From the NCBI GenBank assembly GCA_030630245.1, contig DAOVNL010000010.1, positions 1 to 11,018 of the forward strand: 11,018 nt of DNA. Reading direction: 5' to 3'. The notes beneath the pieces were generated by a model. That model saw nothing but the letters and a program-made list of their open reading frames with translations. It did no database searches and was not told the DNA's origin. The translations under genes were made by a program, and so were the position numbers. Source of the stretch: Candidatus Omnitrophota bacterium (GTDB lineage Bacteria > Omnitrophota > Gorgyraeia > B26-G9). This document shows positions 1 to 5,956 of the stretch, in pieces; within the stretch, counting starts at the first letter, position 1, and every line of letters begins with the position of its first letter.

Positions 1-40
1 TGGCAGGAATATAGATCACAAAAGAAAATACCGGGGGATA

Positions 41-547
41 ATGTATATTGATATAGTTTATATAATACTGGGAATTATGCTTTTAATGCTCGGGCGAAAG
101 CTTTTTTGGCTGTTTTCAGGCGCGATAGCTTTTATTTTCGGTGTTGAATTTATCCCGTTGTTTTTACGCGGGCAATCCCAGCACGTGATCTGGATCATCG
201 CGCTTGTATTGTCGATAATCGCGATTATTCTTGCTTTTGTAATGCGGAAGATCGGATTGGGAGTTGCCGGATTTATGGCTGGCGGCTATGTGGCGATGAG
301 CATTGTCAATGAATTGGGATTTAATATCCCCTGGCTGCCATGGATTTTATTTGCAGCAGGAGGAATCATCGGCGTAGCGCTCACGCTTATATTGTTTGAT
401 TGGGCGCTGATCTTTCTTTCGTCATTAAGCGGGGCTTTTCTTATTGTGCAGGTTACCGGATTCAGTTTGCATTTAACTAAAATACTGTTTGTTTTTCTGG
501 TTGCCATGGGAATTGCGGCGCAGGCTGCTATTACAAAATCAAATTGA
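41..547 (+). CDS. Multi-pass membrane protein, DUF4203/TMEM198-like
   Basis: This 168-residue protein is almost entirely hydrophobic, with about six or seven predicted membrane segments: roughly residues 2-20, 22-42, 49-67, 70-88, 97-117, 119-138 and 143-162. It has short loops and several small-residue helices such as GVAGFMAGGYVAMS and ILFAAGGIIGVALTLILF. The alternating glycine-rich helices and the overall size resemble the DUF4203 (TMEM198-type) family, but I recognise no catalytic or transport motif. The ATG lies 3 bases after a G-rich stretch (CCGGGGG), a weak and close ribosome binding site. Its upstream context is outside the window, so its operon is unknown. The downstream gene has its own promoter. 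Family assignment is by general resemblance only. Confidence 0.7.
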   Translation: MYIDIVYIILGIMLLMLGRKLFWLFSGAIAFIFGVEFIPLFLRGQSQHVIWIIALVLSIIAIILAFVMRKIGLGVAGFMAGGYVAMSIVNELGFNIPWLPWILFAAGGIIGVALTLILFDWALIFLSSLSGAFLIVQVTGFSLHLTKILFVFLVAMGIAAQAAITKSN

Positions 548-601
548 TCGAACAAAAATCTCAGGGTATTTTTTGAGGTAAACCGGCAGGGCATTTTTTG
601 A

Positions 602-630
602 TTGCCTGTTAAAATAAGCGTTGCTATAAT
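602..630 (+). promoter_or_regulatory. Sigma-70-type promoter with extended -10, for the aminopeptidase unit
   Basis: A perfect TATAAT at 625-630 is preceded by TGC, giving an extended -10. A TTGCCT at 602-607 (4 of 6 matches to TTGACA) lies at the optimal 17-bp spacing. Transcription would start near 637, about 30 bases before the aminopeptidase ATG at 667. Confidence 0.75.
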
Positions 631-666
631 AATTAATGGCAAAATGTTCCTGTAAAAGATGAAAAC

Positions 667-1620
667 ATGATAAATATAGATGCCCTCAAGGCAATATTCC
701 ATAAATCCTTAAAGCTTACTCATAATGAATCCTGTCTTATTGTTACCGATACCGTAAAGGAAAATATCGGCAGGAACTTTTATGATTTCGCAAAGCAGAT
801 TACCCCGCGCGTGAAAATAATGGTCATGGAACCTGGGCTTGAACATGCGCAGGAGCCGCCTGATGAAGTTGCCGGAGAAATGCTGCTTTTCGATGTTCAG
901 TTTTTAATTACGGACAAATCTCTTTCTCATACCAAAGCAAGAAGAAAAGCAACAGAGAAGGGCTCAAGGATAGCTTCCATGCCCACCGTGACTGAGGATA
1001 TAATCAATAGATGCTGTTTGATAGATTATGATCTGCTCAGGCAGCAGTCGCGAGAACTTCACGCGGTTTTATCTCAGAGCTCCGGTGTGAGAGTAACTAC
1101 TGATCTGGGAACGGATATTATTTTTAAAATCGGCAAAAACAGGTGGTTTGGCGAAAACGGAGGTACATTTGATTACCCGGGGGCATTCGGTAATCTGCCT
1201 GAAGGAGAGGTTTCCTTTACGCCGCTTGAGGCGCAGGGAACCTATTTGGTCGATGCTTCGTTTCCCGAGCTTGGTATCCTTAAATCACCGCTGAGTTTTA
1301 AAGTTAAAGATTCTTTTGTCTATGAGATAGAAGGCAAGCAGGCTGATCTGGTAAGAAGGCGCCTGGATGAGGCTGGAGAGAAGGCATACAGAGTCGCGGA
1401 GCTGGGAATAGGGCTTAATCCCAAAGCAAAGATTACAGGCTATGTGCTTGAGGATGAAAAAATGCTTGGTACAGTACATATCGCGCTGGGCAATAACCTT
1501 TCCTATGGGGGAGACAATGATGTGCCTTTACATCTTGACGGGGTAATACTTAAACCGGATATTTATGTTGATGGGAAAAAAATAATGAGTAAGGGGAAGT
1601 TTGCCGAATTGCAAACTTAA
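667..1620 (+). CDS. Metallo-aminopeptidase, M29 / AmpS (aminopeptidase T) family
   Basis: The protein has 317 residues and probably removes N-terminal residues from peptides in the cytoplasm using two divalent metals. No signal peptide is visible. The C-terminal half carries the M29-type ligand pattern: LPEGEV with E179/E181, an ELGIG(L)N stretch at 245-251, LEDEKMLGTVHIALGNN at 261-277 (E262, E264, H271) and HLDGV at 289-293 (H289, D291). It is shorter than classical M29 enzymes of about 400 residues and matches the compact COG2309-type proteins better. The ATG follows a weak AAAGATG ribosome site, about 30 bases after the predicted transcription start. A tiny membrane-peptide gene begins three bases after its stop. 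Family assignment is firm; substrate preference cannot be read from sequence. Confidence 0.85.
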   Translation: MINIDALKAIFHKSLKLTHNESCLIVTDTVKENIGRNFYDFAKQITPRVKIMVMEPGLEHAQEPPDEVAGEMLLFDVQFLITDKSLSHTKARRKATEKGSRIASMPTVTEDIINRCCLIDYDLLRQQSRELHAVLSQSSGVRVTTDLGTDIIFKIGKNRWFGENGGTFDYPGAFGNLPEGEVSFTPLEAQGTYLVDASFPELGILKSPLSFKVKDSFVYEIEGKQADLVRRRLDEAGEKAYRVAELGIGLNPKAKITGYVLEDEKMLGTVHIALGNNLSYGGDNDVPLHLDGVILKPDIYVDGKKIMSKGKFAELQT

Positions 1621-1623
1621 AGT

Positions 1624-1722
1624 GTGGATAAGATAAAAATAAAATGGGGAAAAGATGTTATCGTAATGGCACTGGCTATAGGGTTGCTTTTAGGAGCTGT
1701 GCTGGGTTTTTCAGCAATATAA
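1624..1722 (+). CDS. Small single-pass membrane peptide (32 aa), GTG start
   Basis: A GTG three bases after the aminopeptidase stop opens a 32-codon frame. It begins with a basic amphipathic stretch (MDKIKIKWGKD) and continues as one glycine/alanine-rich membrane helix (VIVMALAIGLLLGAVLGFSAI) ending at TAA 1720-1722. The layout of a charged N-terminus followed by a helix with spaced glycines is typical of small membrane peptides. There is no clear Shine-Dalgarno site, so translation would depend on coupling to the upstream stop. An internal ATG at 1666 would leave only the helix. No homologue is recognised and this is not proven to be expressed. Confidence 0.45.
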   Translation: MDKIKIKWGKDVIVMALAIGLLLGAVLGFSAI

Positions 1723-1789
1723 AAAAAAGCTGATCTGCGGGATACCAAAAAGACTGAGCAGAAAAGCTGCGTTATAAGAGCAGGTTGTT

Positions 1790-2326
1790 ATGGGCAATAG
1801 CGGAAAAAGGCGCCGCGCGTTTATCGTGTTTATAGCCGCGGTTATTTTGCTGTTTAATCAGAGCCGTGTTCAGGCGGGCGTGCTTGAAGATAAGGTTTTC
1901 GGGCATAGTTTTGAATATCCTTTTGACTGGAAAGCCAGGGCTTTCCCTGATTCAAAAAATCTTATCAAGGGTGAGATAAACAAAGATAATGATACCGGCG
2001 CACAGATAAGAATATACCAAAATGCGGGTAATTTTCGCAAATTCGTTGACTGGTATGTGGACGATTTTGTGCAGCAGATGCAGAAACACTGGGGCGGGAA
2101 AATGGTGATCAGTGATAAGAAATTTACTTCGGTTGCCGGCTATGAGTGTTTTGTTATAAGTTTTGATTTTACCAGAAGGGACAATAAGCGCTGGTTTTTT
2201 AAACAGTATCTCTGGCCTAATGGCTCAGAGGTGCTCATATTGCAGTCGGGCACACTGTTTGAACTGCGTACCTTAAATGAACCGTCTATTGATTGGATCG
2301 CTAAATCGCTTAAGTTCATTAAATAG
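1790..2326 (+). CDS. Secreted protein with PsbP/DUF1795-like domain
   Basis: This 178-residue protein has a clear Sec signal peptide: KRRR at 7-9, a hydrophobic core at about 11-22, and a VQA cleavage site near residue 29. The mature part begins with a strand-rich SFEYPFDWKAR segment. It then has a lipid-free alpha/beta pattern, an FRKFVDWYVDDFVQQMQKHW helix at about 82-101, and repeated strands ending in SIDWIAKSLKFIK. The 'F-x-YP-x-x-W' opening and closing helix recall the PsbP/Mog1/DUF1795 fold, a family of periplasmic or lumenal proteins of varied function. No catalytic residues are visible. The ATG has only a weak GCAGG site upstream. It is followed after 10 bases by a membrane protein gene, suggesting co-transcription. 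Fold assignment is tentative. Confidence 0.65.
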   Translation: MGNSGKRRRAFIVFIAAVILLFNQSRVQAGVLEDKVFGHSFEYPFDWKARAFPDSKNLIKGEINKDNDTGAQIRIYQNAGNFRKFVDWYVDDFVQQMQKHWGGKMVISDKKFTSVAGYECFVISFDFTRRDNKRWFFKQYLWPNGSEVLILQSGTLFELRTLNEPSIDWIAKSLKFIK

Positions 2327-2336
2327 AAGGGGATAT

Positions 2337-2696
2337 ATGTTTGCAAAGATATTGGGATGGGCCTGGATAATTCTGGGAGTGGTTTTTCTGATGAAGCCCC
2401 AGATGCTGCGAAACCGCCTTCAGAAAAAGGGCATAAAAAAAATAAGAAAATACCTGTTTGCTGCAGCCCTGGCACTTTCATCAATGATCTTGTCGGTAGC
2501 CTGGAACTCAGAAGGGATACTGGCGAAAATCGTATTTATTTTCGGGCTTGTGGGAATTTTTAAATCAATGTTCTTTTTAAAGGAAAAAACATCGGAAAAG
2601 CTTGTTGAATGGTTATCAAAACAACAGCTTAAGTTTTTTACTGTATGGGCCGTCGCGCAGATATGTTTCGGCGTAATGTTGCTTTTGTTGCGTTAA
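2337..2696 (+). CDS. Small multi-pass membrane protein, function unknown
   Basis: The reading frame is open from an ATG at 2277, but that start lies inside the upstream gene and adds 20 polar residues. The ATG at 2337 is preceded by AGAAGGGGA and gives a protein that begins directly with a membrane helix, so I use it. The 119 residues hold four likely membrane segments (about 3-19, 39-56, 61-79 and 99-118). A very basic loop (RNRLQKKGIKKIRK) lies between the first two and probably faces the cytoplasm. No family motif is recognised. It sits 10 bases after the PsbP-like gene and three bases before the frame of the EF-hand protein, so these three probably form one transcript. Confidence 0.65.
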   Translation: MFAKILGWAWIILGVVFLMKPQMLRNRLQKKGIKKIRKYLFAAALALSSMILSVAWNSEGILAKIVFIFGLVGIFKSMFFLKEKTSEKLVEWLSKQQLKFFTVWAVAQICFGVMLLLLR

Positions 2697-2717
2697 CTTA
2701 TGAAAGGAGAAGAGATA

Positions 2718-3245
2718 ATGCGTAAATTCTTATTGGTGTTATCAATTGTTGCTTTGGCATTGTGTGTTTTTTACTCGGAGGCTTTGGCAAAGGGAAAGGG
2801 AAGCGAAAAAGCGCGTAAGGCGCAAAGGGTCGACAGGAATAAAGACGGGATCTTAGATACTCAGAAGCAGCGCCAGGCTAAACAAAAACTTGAGCGCAAA
2901 CAAAAAAAGGCAAACAATTGGTGGAGAAAAAGAGCGGCCTGGAAAGAAATGACCAGACAAAGAATCGATATGAACGGTGACGGGGTTATTTCTCCCAAGG
3001 AAAGGCGTTTGTCCTGGAGGCATGCCAGATCAAGAGTTAATACAAAGCTGGAGAAGCAATATGATGCTAATAATGACGGCTGGCTTGATCCGGATGAAAC
3101 AAAAAGTTTATTGCAGGCACGCAGGGAATTATTGAAAACGAAGGGAAAAGCAAAGGTGGATTCTCAAGTAGAGGCTGGATATGATAGGGATGAAAATGGT
3201 ATTATTGATGCCCGGGAAGCCGCAGCGATGATGGAGGATATTTAA
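2718..3245 (+). CDS. Secreted basic protein with four EF-hand-like calcium-binding loops
   Basis: I start at the ATG at 2718 because AAGGAGA (2704-2710) lies seven bases upstream; the in-frame ATG at 2700 precedes that site. The 175-residue product has a Sec signal peptide (MRKFLLVLSIVALALCVFYS, cleaved near ALA-K 25). The mature part has four EF-hand-type loops: DRNKDGILDTQK (39-50), DMNGDGVISPKE (84-95), DANNDGWLDPDE (116-127) and DRDENGIIDARE (156-167). Loops 2-4 keep Glu at position 12; loop 1 has Lys there and may bind poorly. Between them are very basic, Lys/Arg/Gln-rich helical segments. The protein probably binds Ca2+ outside the cytoplasmic membrane. A partner or structural role is not visible. 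Confidence 0.8.
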   Translation: MRKFLLVLSIVALALCVFYSEALAKGKGSEKARKAQRVDRNKDGILDTQKQRQAKQKLERKQKKANNWWRKRAAWKEMTRQRIDMNGDGVISPKERRLSWRHARSRVNTKLEKQYDANNDGWLDPDETKSLLQARRELLKTKGKAKVDSQVEAGYDRDENGIIDAREAAAMMEDI

Positions 3246-3303
3246 TAAATCAATTATATTTACAGAAGAAAAATATTAAATGACAAAATATAAAATCAAA
3301 AAT

Positions 3304-3333
3304 AAGGAAGGATGATGAAGGCATCATTTTTTT
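3304..3333 (+). terminator. Possible weak intrinsic terminator after the EF-hand gene
   Basis: ATGATG (3312-3317), loop AAGG and CATCAT (3322-3327) form a perfect 6-bp stem, extendable by G-T pairs, followed by seven T residues (3327-3333). The stem is AT-rich and weak. The same bases can also be read as AAGGA plus ATG start codons of the disrupted frame described next, so the two readings compete. Confidence 0.4.
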
Positions 3334-3546
3334 AGATAAAGTGAGAAAATAAAAACCGCTTGTGCATCATTTAACAAACTGGGTGAACTGGCAAAAGGGA
3401 TAAGCACGGGCCTTTGCTGCTATGAGATTGCCGCGGAGTGCGCGGCAGAAACATCTACCGGCCCAGGTACATTTAAAGAGAAGCTGTTTGACTGTATATT
3501 TTCGCTGAATAAAGAAACTGTAGATAAGAAGCAGAGGATTGAATAA
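3315..3546 (+). pseudogene. Frameshifted small ORF immediately upstream of thiE
   Basis: From 3340 to the TAA at 3544-3546 there is an open frame with natural-looking coding content (SEKIKTACASFNKLGELAKG..., several Cys, predicted helical, about 68 residues) but no ATG, GTG or TTG start in frame. A good start exists upstream: AGGA at 3305-3308, six bases before ATG 3315. That frame stops after MKASFF at TAG 3333. One extra T in the T7 run (3327-3333) and one extra A in the A run (3346-3349) would join everything into a single protein of roughly 77 residues. Its stop directly abuts the GTG start of thiE, as in a coupled gene pair. It could be a decayed gene, assembly indels, or a recoded gene. 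No family is recognised. Confidence 0.45.
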
Positions 3547-4155
3547 GTGAAAGGGTACTATTTTATAACAGATGAAAAACTCAGCTTTAAGGGAAATATC
3601 AGTTCTGTATATGCTGCAATTGATGCGGGTGTTCAGGTAATTCAGTATAGAAGCAAGGATATTTCTATGCAGCAGATGATTAATGAGGCGGCAAAGTTAA
3701 GGAGCATAACGTCAAAGGCGATATTCCTGATAAACGATTATATTGATGTGGCTTTGGCTGTTGATGCAGACGGAGTGCATTTGGGGCAAAATGATATCAG
3801 CTGTAAAGAGGCCAGAAAAAGACTCGGCTCTTATAAAAAAATAGGAATAAGCGTTAGTTCGCTTGAGCAGGCAAAACTTGCGCAAGAGCAGGGAGCAGAT
3901 TATTTAGGCGTGGGGCCTGTGTTCTGCACAACGACCAAAAGTGATGCCGGGGCGCCTTTAGGTATTGAGCTCATTAGAAAAATTAAAGCAGAAGTGTCAT
4001 TGCCGGTTGTAGCTATCGGCGGAATAACTCTTGATAATGCACCTCGGGTAATTGCCGCAGGCGCCGATGCCCTGTGCGCAATATCAGCTGTGGCATCAAA
4101 AGCCGATGTAAAAGAGGAAATTTTGAAATTTCAAAAACTATTCGTTAAAGTATGA
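3547..4155 (+). CDS. thiE: Thiamine-phosphate synthase
   Basis: ThiE joins hydroxymethylpyrimidine diphosphate and thiazole phosphate carboxylate/phosphate to make thiamine phosphate, as a cytoplasmic TIM barrel. The 202 residues show the family pattern: YFITD at 5-9, QYRSK at 33-37, LINDYIDVAL at 61-70 (Asn-Asp for Mg-diphosphate), DGVHLGQND at 75-83, GADYLGVGPVFCTTTK at 116-131 and AIGGI at 156-160. The length is normal. The start is GTG, preceded by AGAGGA at 3533-3538 and touching the upstream stop; no ATG fits. The related TenI aminotransferase-like regulator/thiazole tautomerase is possible, but the intact QYR-x-K, Asn-Asp and TTTK features favour ThiE. The gene overlaps the exonuclease gene by four bases. 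No TPP riboswitch is apparent upstream. Confidence 0.85.
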   Translation: MKGYYFITDEKLSFKGNISSVYAAIDAGVQVIQYRSKDISMQQMINEAAKLRSITSKAIFLINDYIDVALAVDADGVHLGQNDISCKEARKRLGSYKKIGISVSSLEQAKLAQEQGADYLGVGPVFCTTTKSDAGAPLGIELIRKIKAEVSLPVVAIGGITLDNAPRVIAAGADALCAISAVASKADVKEEILKFQKLFVKV

Positions 4156-4709
4156 AAAGATTATTAAATACCAGTCTTAAAAAAATCGATTTCGCGGTTG
4201 TGGATTTGGAAACTACGGGATTTTCAAGCGACAGAGATTGTGTGGTTGAAGTCGCTGCGGTCAAGGTGAAAAACGGCAGGATAAAAGACAGGTTCCAATC
4301 CTTAATATATACTGATTATATTCCCTATTATGCGACGCGGGTGCATGGCATTGATATAGACATGGTCTATGATGCCCCAACACTAAATACAGTCCGGAAT
4401 AATTTCCGCGAATTTACTCAAGGATGTATATTTGTAGGCCATAATATCAAGTCTTTTGATATGCCGTTTTTGGTGAATGCCTTTGATGTTGAGGAAGGGA
4501 TATGCTGTGTGGACACCCTGAAAATCTCAAGATACCTGTTTTCCCGTGAGCGTACGCATAAATTAGAAGCTGTTGCCCGGCGCTTAGGTATAAGCAGCAG
4601 AAAATATCACCGGGCTTTAGACGATGCTATAGTAACAGCTAAGATCTTTCTGGAATTTTTGAGTCTTGAGAAAAAAAGGTTCAGAATTTTAAAAGATATT
4701 GTTGCTTGA
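4152..4709 (+). CDS. DEDDh 3'-5' exonuclease (DnaQ/PolC epsilon-like)
   Basis: This 185-residue protein is a single exonuclease domain with all the DEDDh catalytic residues: VDLETTG with D18 and E20, GHNIKSFDMPFL with D103, and HRALDDA with H153 and D158. It would hydrolyse nucleotides from 3' ends using two metal ions. The size and the VVEVAAVKVKNG and VHGI segments match stand-alone DnaQ-like or PolC-exonuclease-like proteins. There is no polymerase, GIY-YIG or helicase domain attached. Whether it proofreads for the replicative polymerase or acts in repair or RNA processing cannot be told. Its ATG overlaps the thiE stop (ATGA), so the two are translationally coupled, though no functional link is obvious. 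A promoter for the next unit lies in its last codons. Confidence 0.85.
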   Translation: MKRLLNTSLKKIDFAVVDLETTGFSSDRDCVVEVAAVKVKNGRIKDRFQSLIYTDYIPYYATRVHGIDIDMVYDAPTLNTVRNNFREFTQGCIFVGHNIKSFDMPFLVNAFDVEEGICCVDTLKISRYLFSRERTHKLEAVARRLGISSRKYHRALDDAIVTAKIFLEFLSLEKKRFRILKDIVA

Positions 4710-4730
4710 AACAGCATTCTTAATTATAAT
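4702..4730 (+). promoter_or_regulatory. Likely sigma-70 promoter for the coiled-coil gene pair
   Basis: TATAAT at 4725-4730 is a perfect -10. TTGCTT at 4702-4707 (3 of 6 matches, TTG conserved) lies 17 bp upstream and overlaps the end of the exonuclease gene. The predicted start near 4737 leaves a very short leader before the GGGAGG ribosome site at 4742-4747. Confidence 0.5.
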
Positions 4731-4754
4731 AATATTGCTGAGGGAGGATTGAAG

Positions 4755-5090
4755 ATGAGAATATTGTTTGTTGTGTTCTTGCTTGCGTGTACCTTTTTAA
4801 ATCCTGTTTTTTTATTTGCTGTGCAAAAATACGGGTCAGCGGGCAATGAAAGAAAAATATCCAAAGAAGAAGAAATTTCCCGCCAGGAAGCAGTTGCTGT
4901 AAATAAAGAGCTGGATGCCGAGCTGCAAAAGTCAAATGCTGAAATTGAGCAGATGAGGCTAAAAGCCCAAGAGCAAACGCTAAAGGATATTAAGCAGGCA
5001 GAAAAAGACCTGGAAATGTCTACTCAGGAATTCCAAAAAGAGAAGTTTCCTGAGGAAATTAAGGAGAAAAAATCTCCGGAGGATCAATGA
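4755..5090 (+). CDS. Secreted coiled-coil protein, paralogue 1
   Basis: I chose the ATG at 4755 because GGGAGG (4742-4747) is seven bases upstream; an in-frame TTG at 4749 would be too close. The 111-residue product has a signal peptide (MRILFVVFLLACTFLNPVFLFA), then a highly charged Glu/Lys/Gln-rich helix from about residue 35 to the end. Heptad-like spacing is visible in ELDAELQKSNAEIEQMRLKAQEQ. There are no other domains and no lipobox Cys at the cleavage site, although Cys12 lies in the hydrophobic core. It overlaps the next gene by four bases (ATGA) and is clearly related to that protein. It is probably periplasmic, and function is unknown. Confidence 0.65.
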   Translation: MRILFVVFLLACTFLNPVFLFAVQKYGSAGNERKISKEEEISRQEAVAVNKELDAELQKSNAEIEQMRLKAQEQTLKDIKQAEKDLEMSTQEFQKEKFPEEIKEKKSPEDQ

Positions 5091-5542
5091 AGAGAATATT
5101 AACAGTTTTTGCCTTAATATTTTTTGCTTTAATTAACAATGCGGCATTTTCACTTGAAGTTCCCGGGGAAAATCCTCAGGATAAACAGTTCGGCCGGGAA
5201 GAGCAGTTTGCCAGGGAAGAGGCTGTAAGAGAACAGGGAAAAGCGGCGCTTGAAGTTGAAAAGGCAAATGCTGAGCTTGAAGAATTAAGATTAGAAGCAG
5301 AAGGGGTTGCGGCTGAGGATACAGCGCGTGCGCAGAAAGAGACCGATTTAATGTACCGGGAACTGGTCCGGGAATTATCAATACTATATAAAGAAGCTGA
5401 AAAAGAAGCTGAAGCAAGAAGAAAAGAGCTGGAAAAAGAAGAAGCAAGAGTTCTTAAGGAAGCTCTTGAGGCCTTTGAACAAACCACACAAGAGCTTGAT
5501 AAGGATTTGCAAAGGATAAAATTAAGGGCTCCGAGGCCTTAA
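5087..5542 (+). CDS. Secreted coiled-coil protein, paralogue 2
   Basis: The 151 residues start with a signal peptide (MKRILTVFALIFFALINNAAFS, cleavage near residue 22). A long Glu/Lys/Ala-rich helical region follows, from about residue 35 to 145. The segment EEAVREQGKAALEVEKANAELEELRLEAE matches EAVAVNKELDAELQKSNAEIEQMRLKAQ of the upstream neighbour almost position by position, so the two arose by tandem duplication. This copy has a longer C-terminal helix (EAEKEAEARRKELEKEEARVLKEALEAFEQ) and a short LRAPRP tail. The ATG overlaps the upstream stop, so translation is coupled. It may form a homo- or hetero-oligomeric coiled coil in the periplasm. No enzymatic motif is seen. Confidence 0.65.
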   Translation: MKRILTVFALIFFALINNAAFSLEVPGENPQDKQFGREEQFAREEAVREQGKAALEVEKANAELEELRLEAEGVAAEDTARAQKETDLMYRELVRELSILYKEAEKEAEARRKELEKEEARVLKEALEAFEQTTQELDKDLQRIKLRAPRP

Positions 5543-5566
5543 CCCTCTTTATTCCCGCGGATTAAA

Positions 5567-5779
5567 ATGGATAGTAAGACAAGAAAGCAAGAATACAGAA
5601 GAAAAGAAAAAAAAGAAATGGTGATTTTTGTAATAATATTAATCATCATTTTTCTTGCCGCGATATTCCTGGATAAAAAATTCAAACGCAAGATCTCAAG
5701 GCGTGTATTTGAGGGGGAGGTTCAGACGTATGACGGCTCTCTGCAAAGAAATATTACGAATCCGTTGGGTCTTGAATAA
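5567..5779 (+). CDS. Small single-pass membrane protein, function unknown
   Basis: The 70 residues have a strongly basic, charged N-terminus (MDSKTRKQEYRRKEKKE). One membrane helix (MVIFVIILIIIFLAAIFLD, about 18-36) follows, then a basic and polar tail. The positive charges on both sides make topology unclear. The ATG has no good ribosome site; an internal ATG at 5618 would begin right at the helix and is a possible alternative. It starts 24 bases after the paralogue 2 gene and is followed at once by an intrinsic terminator, so it is probably the last gene of that unit. No family is recognised. Confidence 0.5.
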   Translation: MDSKTRKQEYRRKEKKEMVIFVIILIIIFLAAIFLDKKFKRKISRRVFEGEVQTYDGSLQRNITNPLGLE

Positions 5780-5782
5780 TAC

Positions 5783-5808
5783 AATGCTTAATTTTTAGGC
5801 ATTTTTTT
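5783..5808 (+). terminator. Intrinsic terminator ending the 4755-5779 unit
   Basis: AATGCTTA (5783-5790), loop ATTTT and TAGGCATT (5796-5803) form an 8-bp stem with one G-T pair, running into a T run at 5802-5808. It lies directly after the stop of the small membrane protein and just before the TTGACA of the next promoter. Confidence 0.75.
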
Positions 5809-5810
5809 CC

Positions 5811-5837
5811 TTGACAATTTTTTGTGGAAATGATAAT
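5811..5837 (+). promoter_or_regulatory. Promoter of the nfnA/gltA unit (copy 1 of a shared module)
   Basis: A consensus TTGACA at 5811-5816 is followed by GATAAT at 5832-5837 (5 of 6, 15-bp spacing). Alternatively the -10 is TAATTT at 5834-5839 with a TGA extension and a 17-bp spacer. The TTGACA, the block GATAATTTTATTA and their spacing are identical upstream of the glutamate synthase gene (9727-9760). The sequences between them differ, which argues that these blocks are under constraint. Confidence 0.65.
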
Positions 5838-5852
5838 TTTATTATTGTTAGA

Positions 5853-5876
5853 TTGCAATACGTTGATGTGTTGTAA
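5853..5876 (+). promoter_or_regulatory. 24-bp inverted repeat, candidate operator or leader-RNA hairpin, copy 1
   Basis: Arms TTGCAATAC (5853-5861) and GTGTTGTAA (5868-5876) are separated by GTTGAT. As RNA all nine positions pair, two of them as G-U. The element starts at about +8 relative to the predicted transcription start. A near-identical repeat with the same 6-base spacing between the arms lies at 9761-9784 before the glutamate synthase gene. Both are followed by AAARTGAA. Confidence 0.6.
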
Positions 5877-5886
5877 AATGAAAGAT

Positions 5887-5929
5887 AAAGGCGTTTTTTG
5901 ATTTTTAAAGACAGAAAATGCCTTTTTTT
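5887..5929 (+). terminator. Intrinsic terminator inside the nfnA leader (possible attenuator)
   Basis: AAAGGCGTTTT (5887-5897) pairs with AAAATGCCTTT (5915-5925) over 11 bp with one G-T, and the T run extends to 5929. It lies about 40-80 bases after the predicted transcription start and 170 bases before nfnA. There is no gene between it and the terminator at 5783, so it cannot simply serve an upstream gene. It would make an ~85-nt RNA or act as an attenuator. Confidence 0.7.
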
Positions 5930-5956
5930 GTTTTATAGTGCTTATTTGATCAACTA

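Noticed and set aside
560..612. Hairpin CAGGGCA...TGCCTG after the first gene as a terminator
   Set aside because: The stem is imperfect and not followed by a T run. It overlaps the -35 region of the next promoter.
286..702. Minus-strand open frame of 138 codons over the first gene and its downstream gap
   Set aside because: It overlaps a convincing membrane protein gene and the strong plus-strand promoter at 602-630, and shows no recognisable family features.
2277..2336. Upstream ATG for the small membrane protein at 2337
   Set aside because: It would place 20 polar residues inside the upstream gene and has no ribosome site, while 2337 has AGAAGGGGA just before it.
3547..4155. TenI-like paralogue instead of ThiE
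   Set aside because: QYR-x-K, the Asn-Asp pair and the TTTK loop expected of ThiE are intact, so synthase is the better call, though no other thi gene is nearby.
5133..5487. Two long minus-strand open frames opposite the coiled-coil gene
   Set aside because: They are Leu/Ser-rich mirror images of the Glu/Lys/Ala-rich gene on the plus strand, with no start signals. Codon bias of the real gene explains them.
5826..5852. Fur-box-like AATGATAAT...ATTATTG in the nfnA promoter
   Set aside because: The arms are 7-3-7 rather than 7-1-7, and the second promoter copy loses the right arm. The shared bases are better explained as the -10 region.
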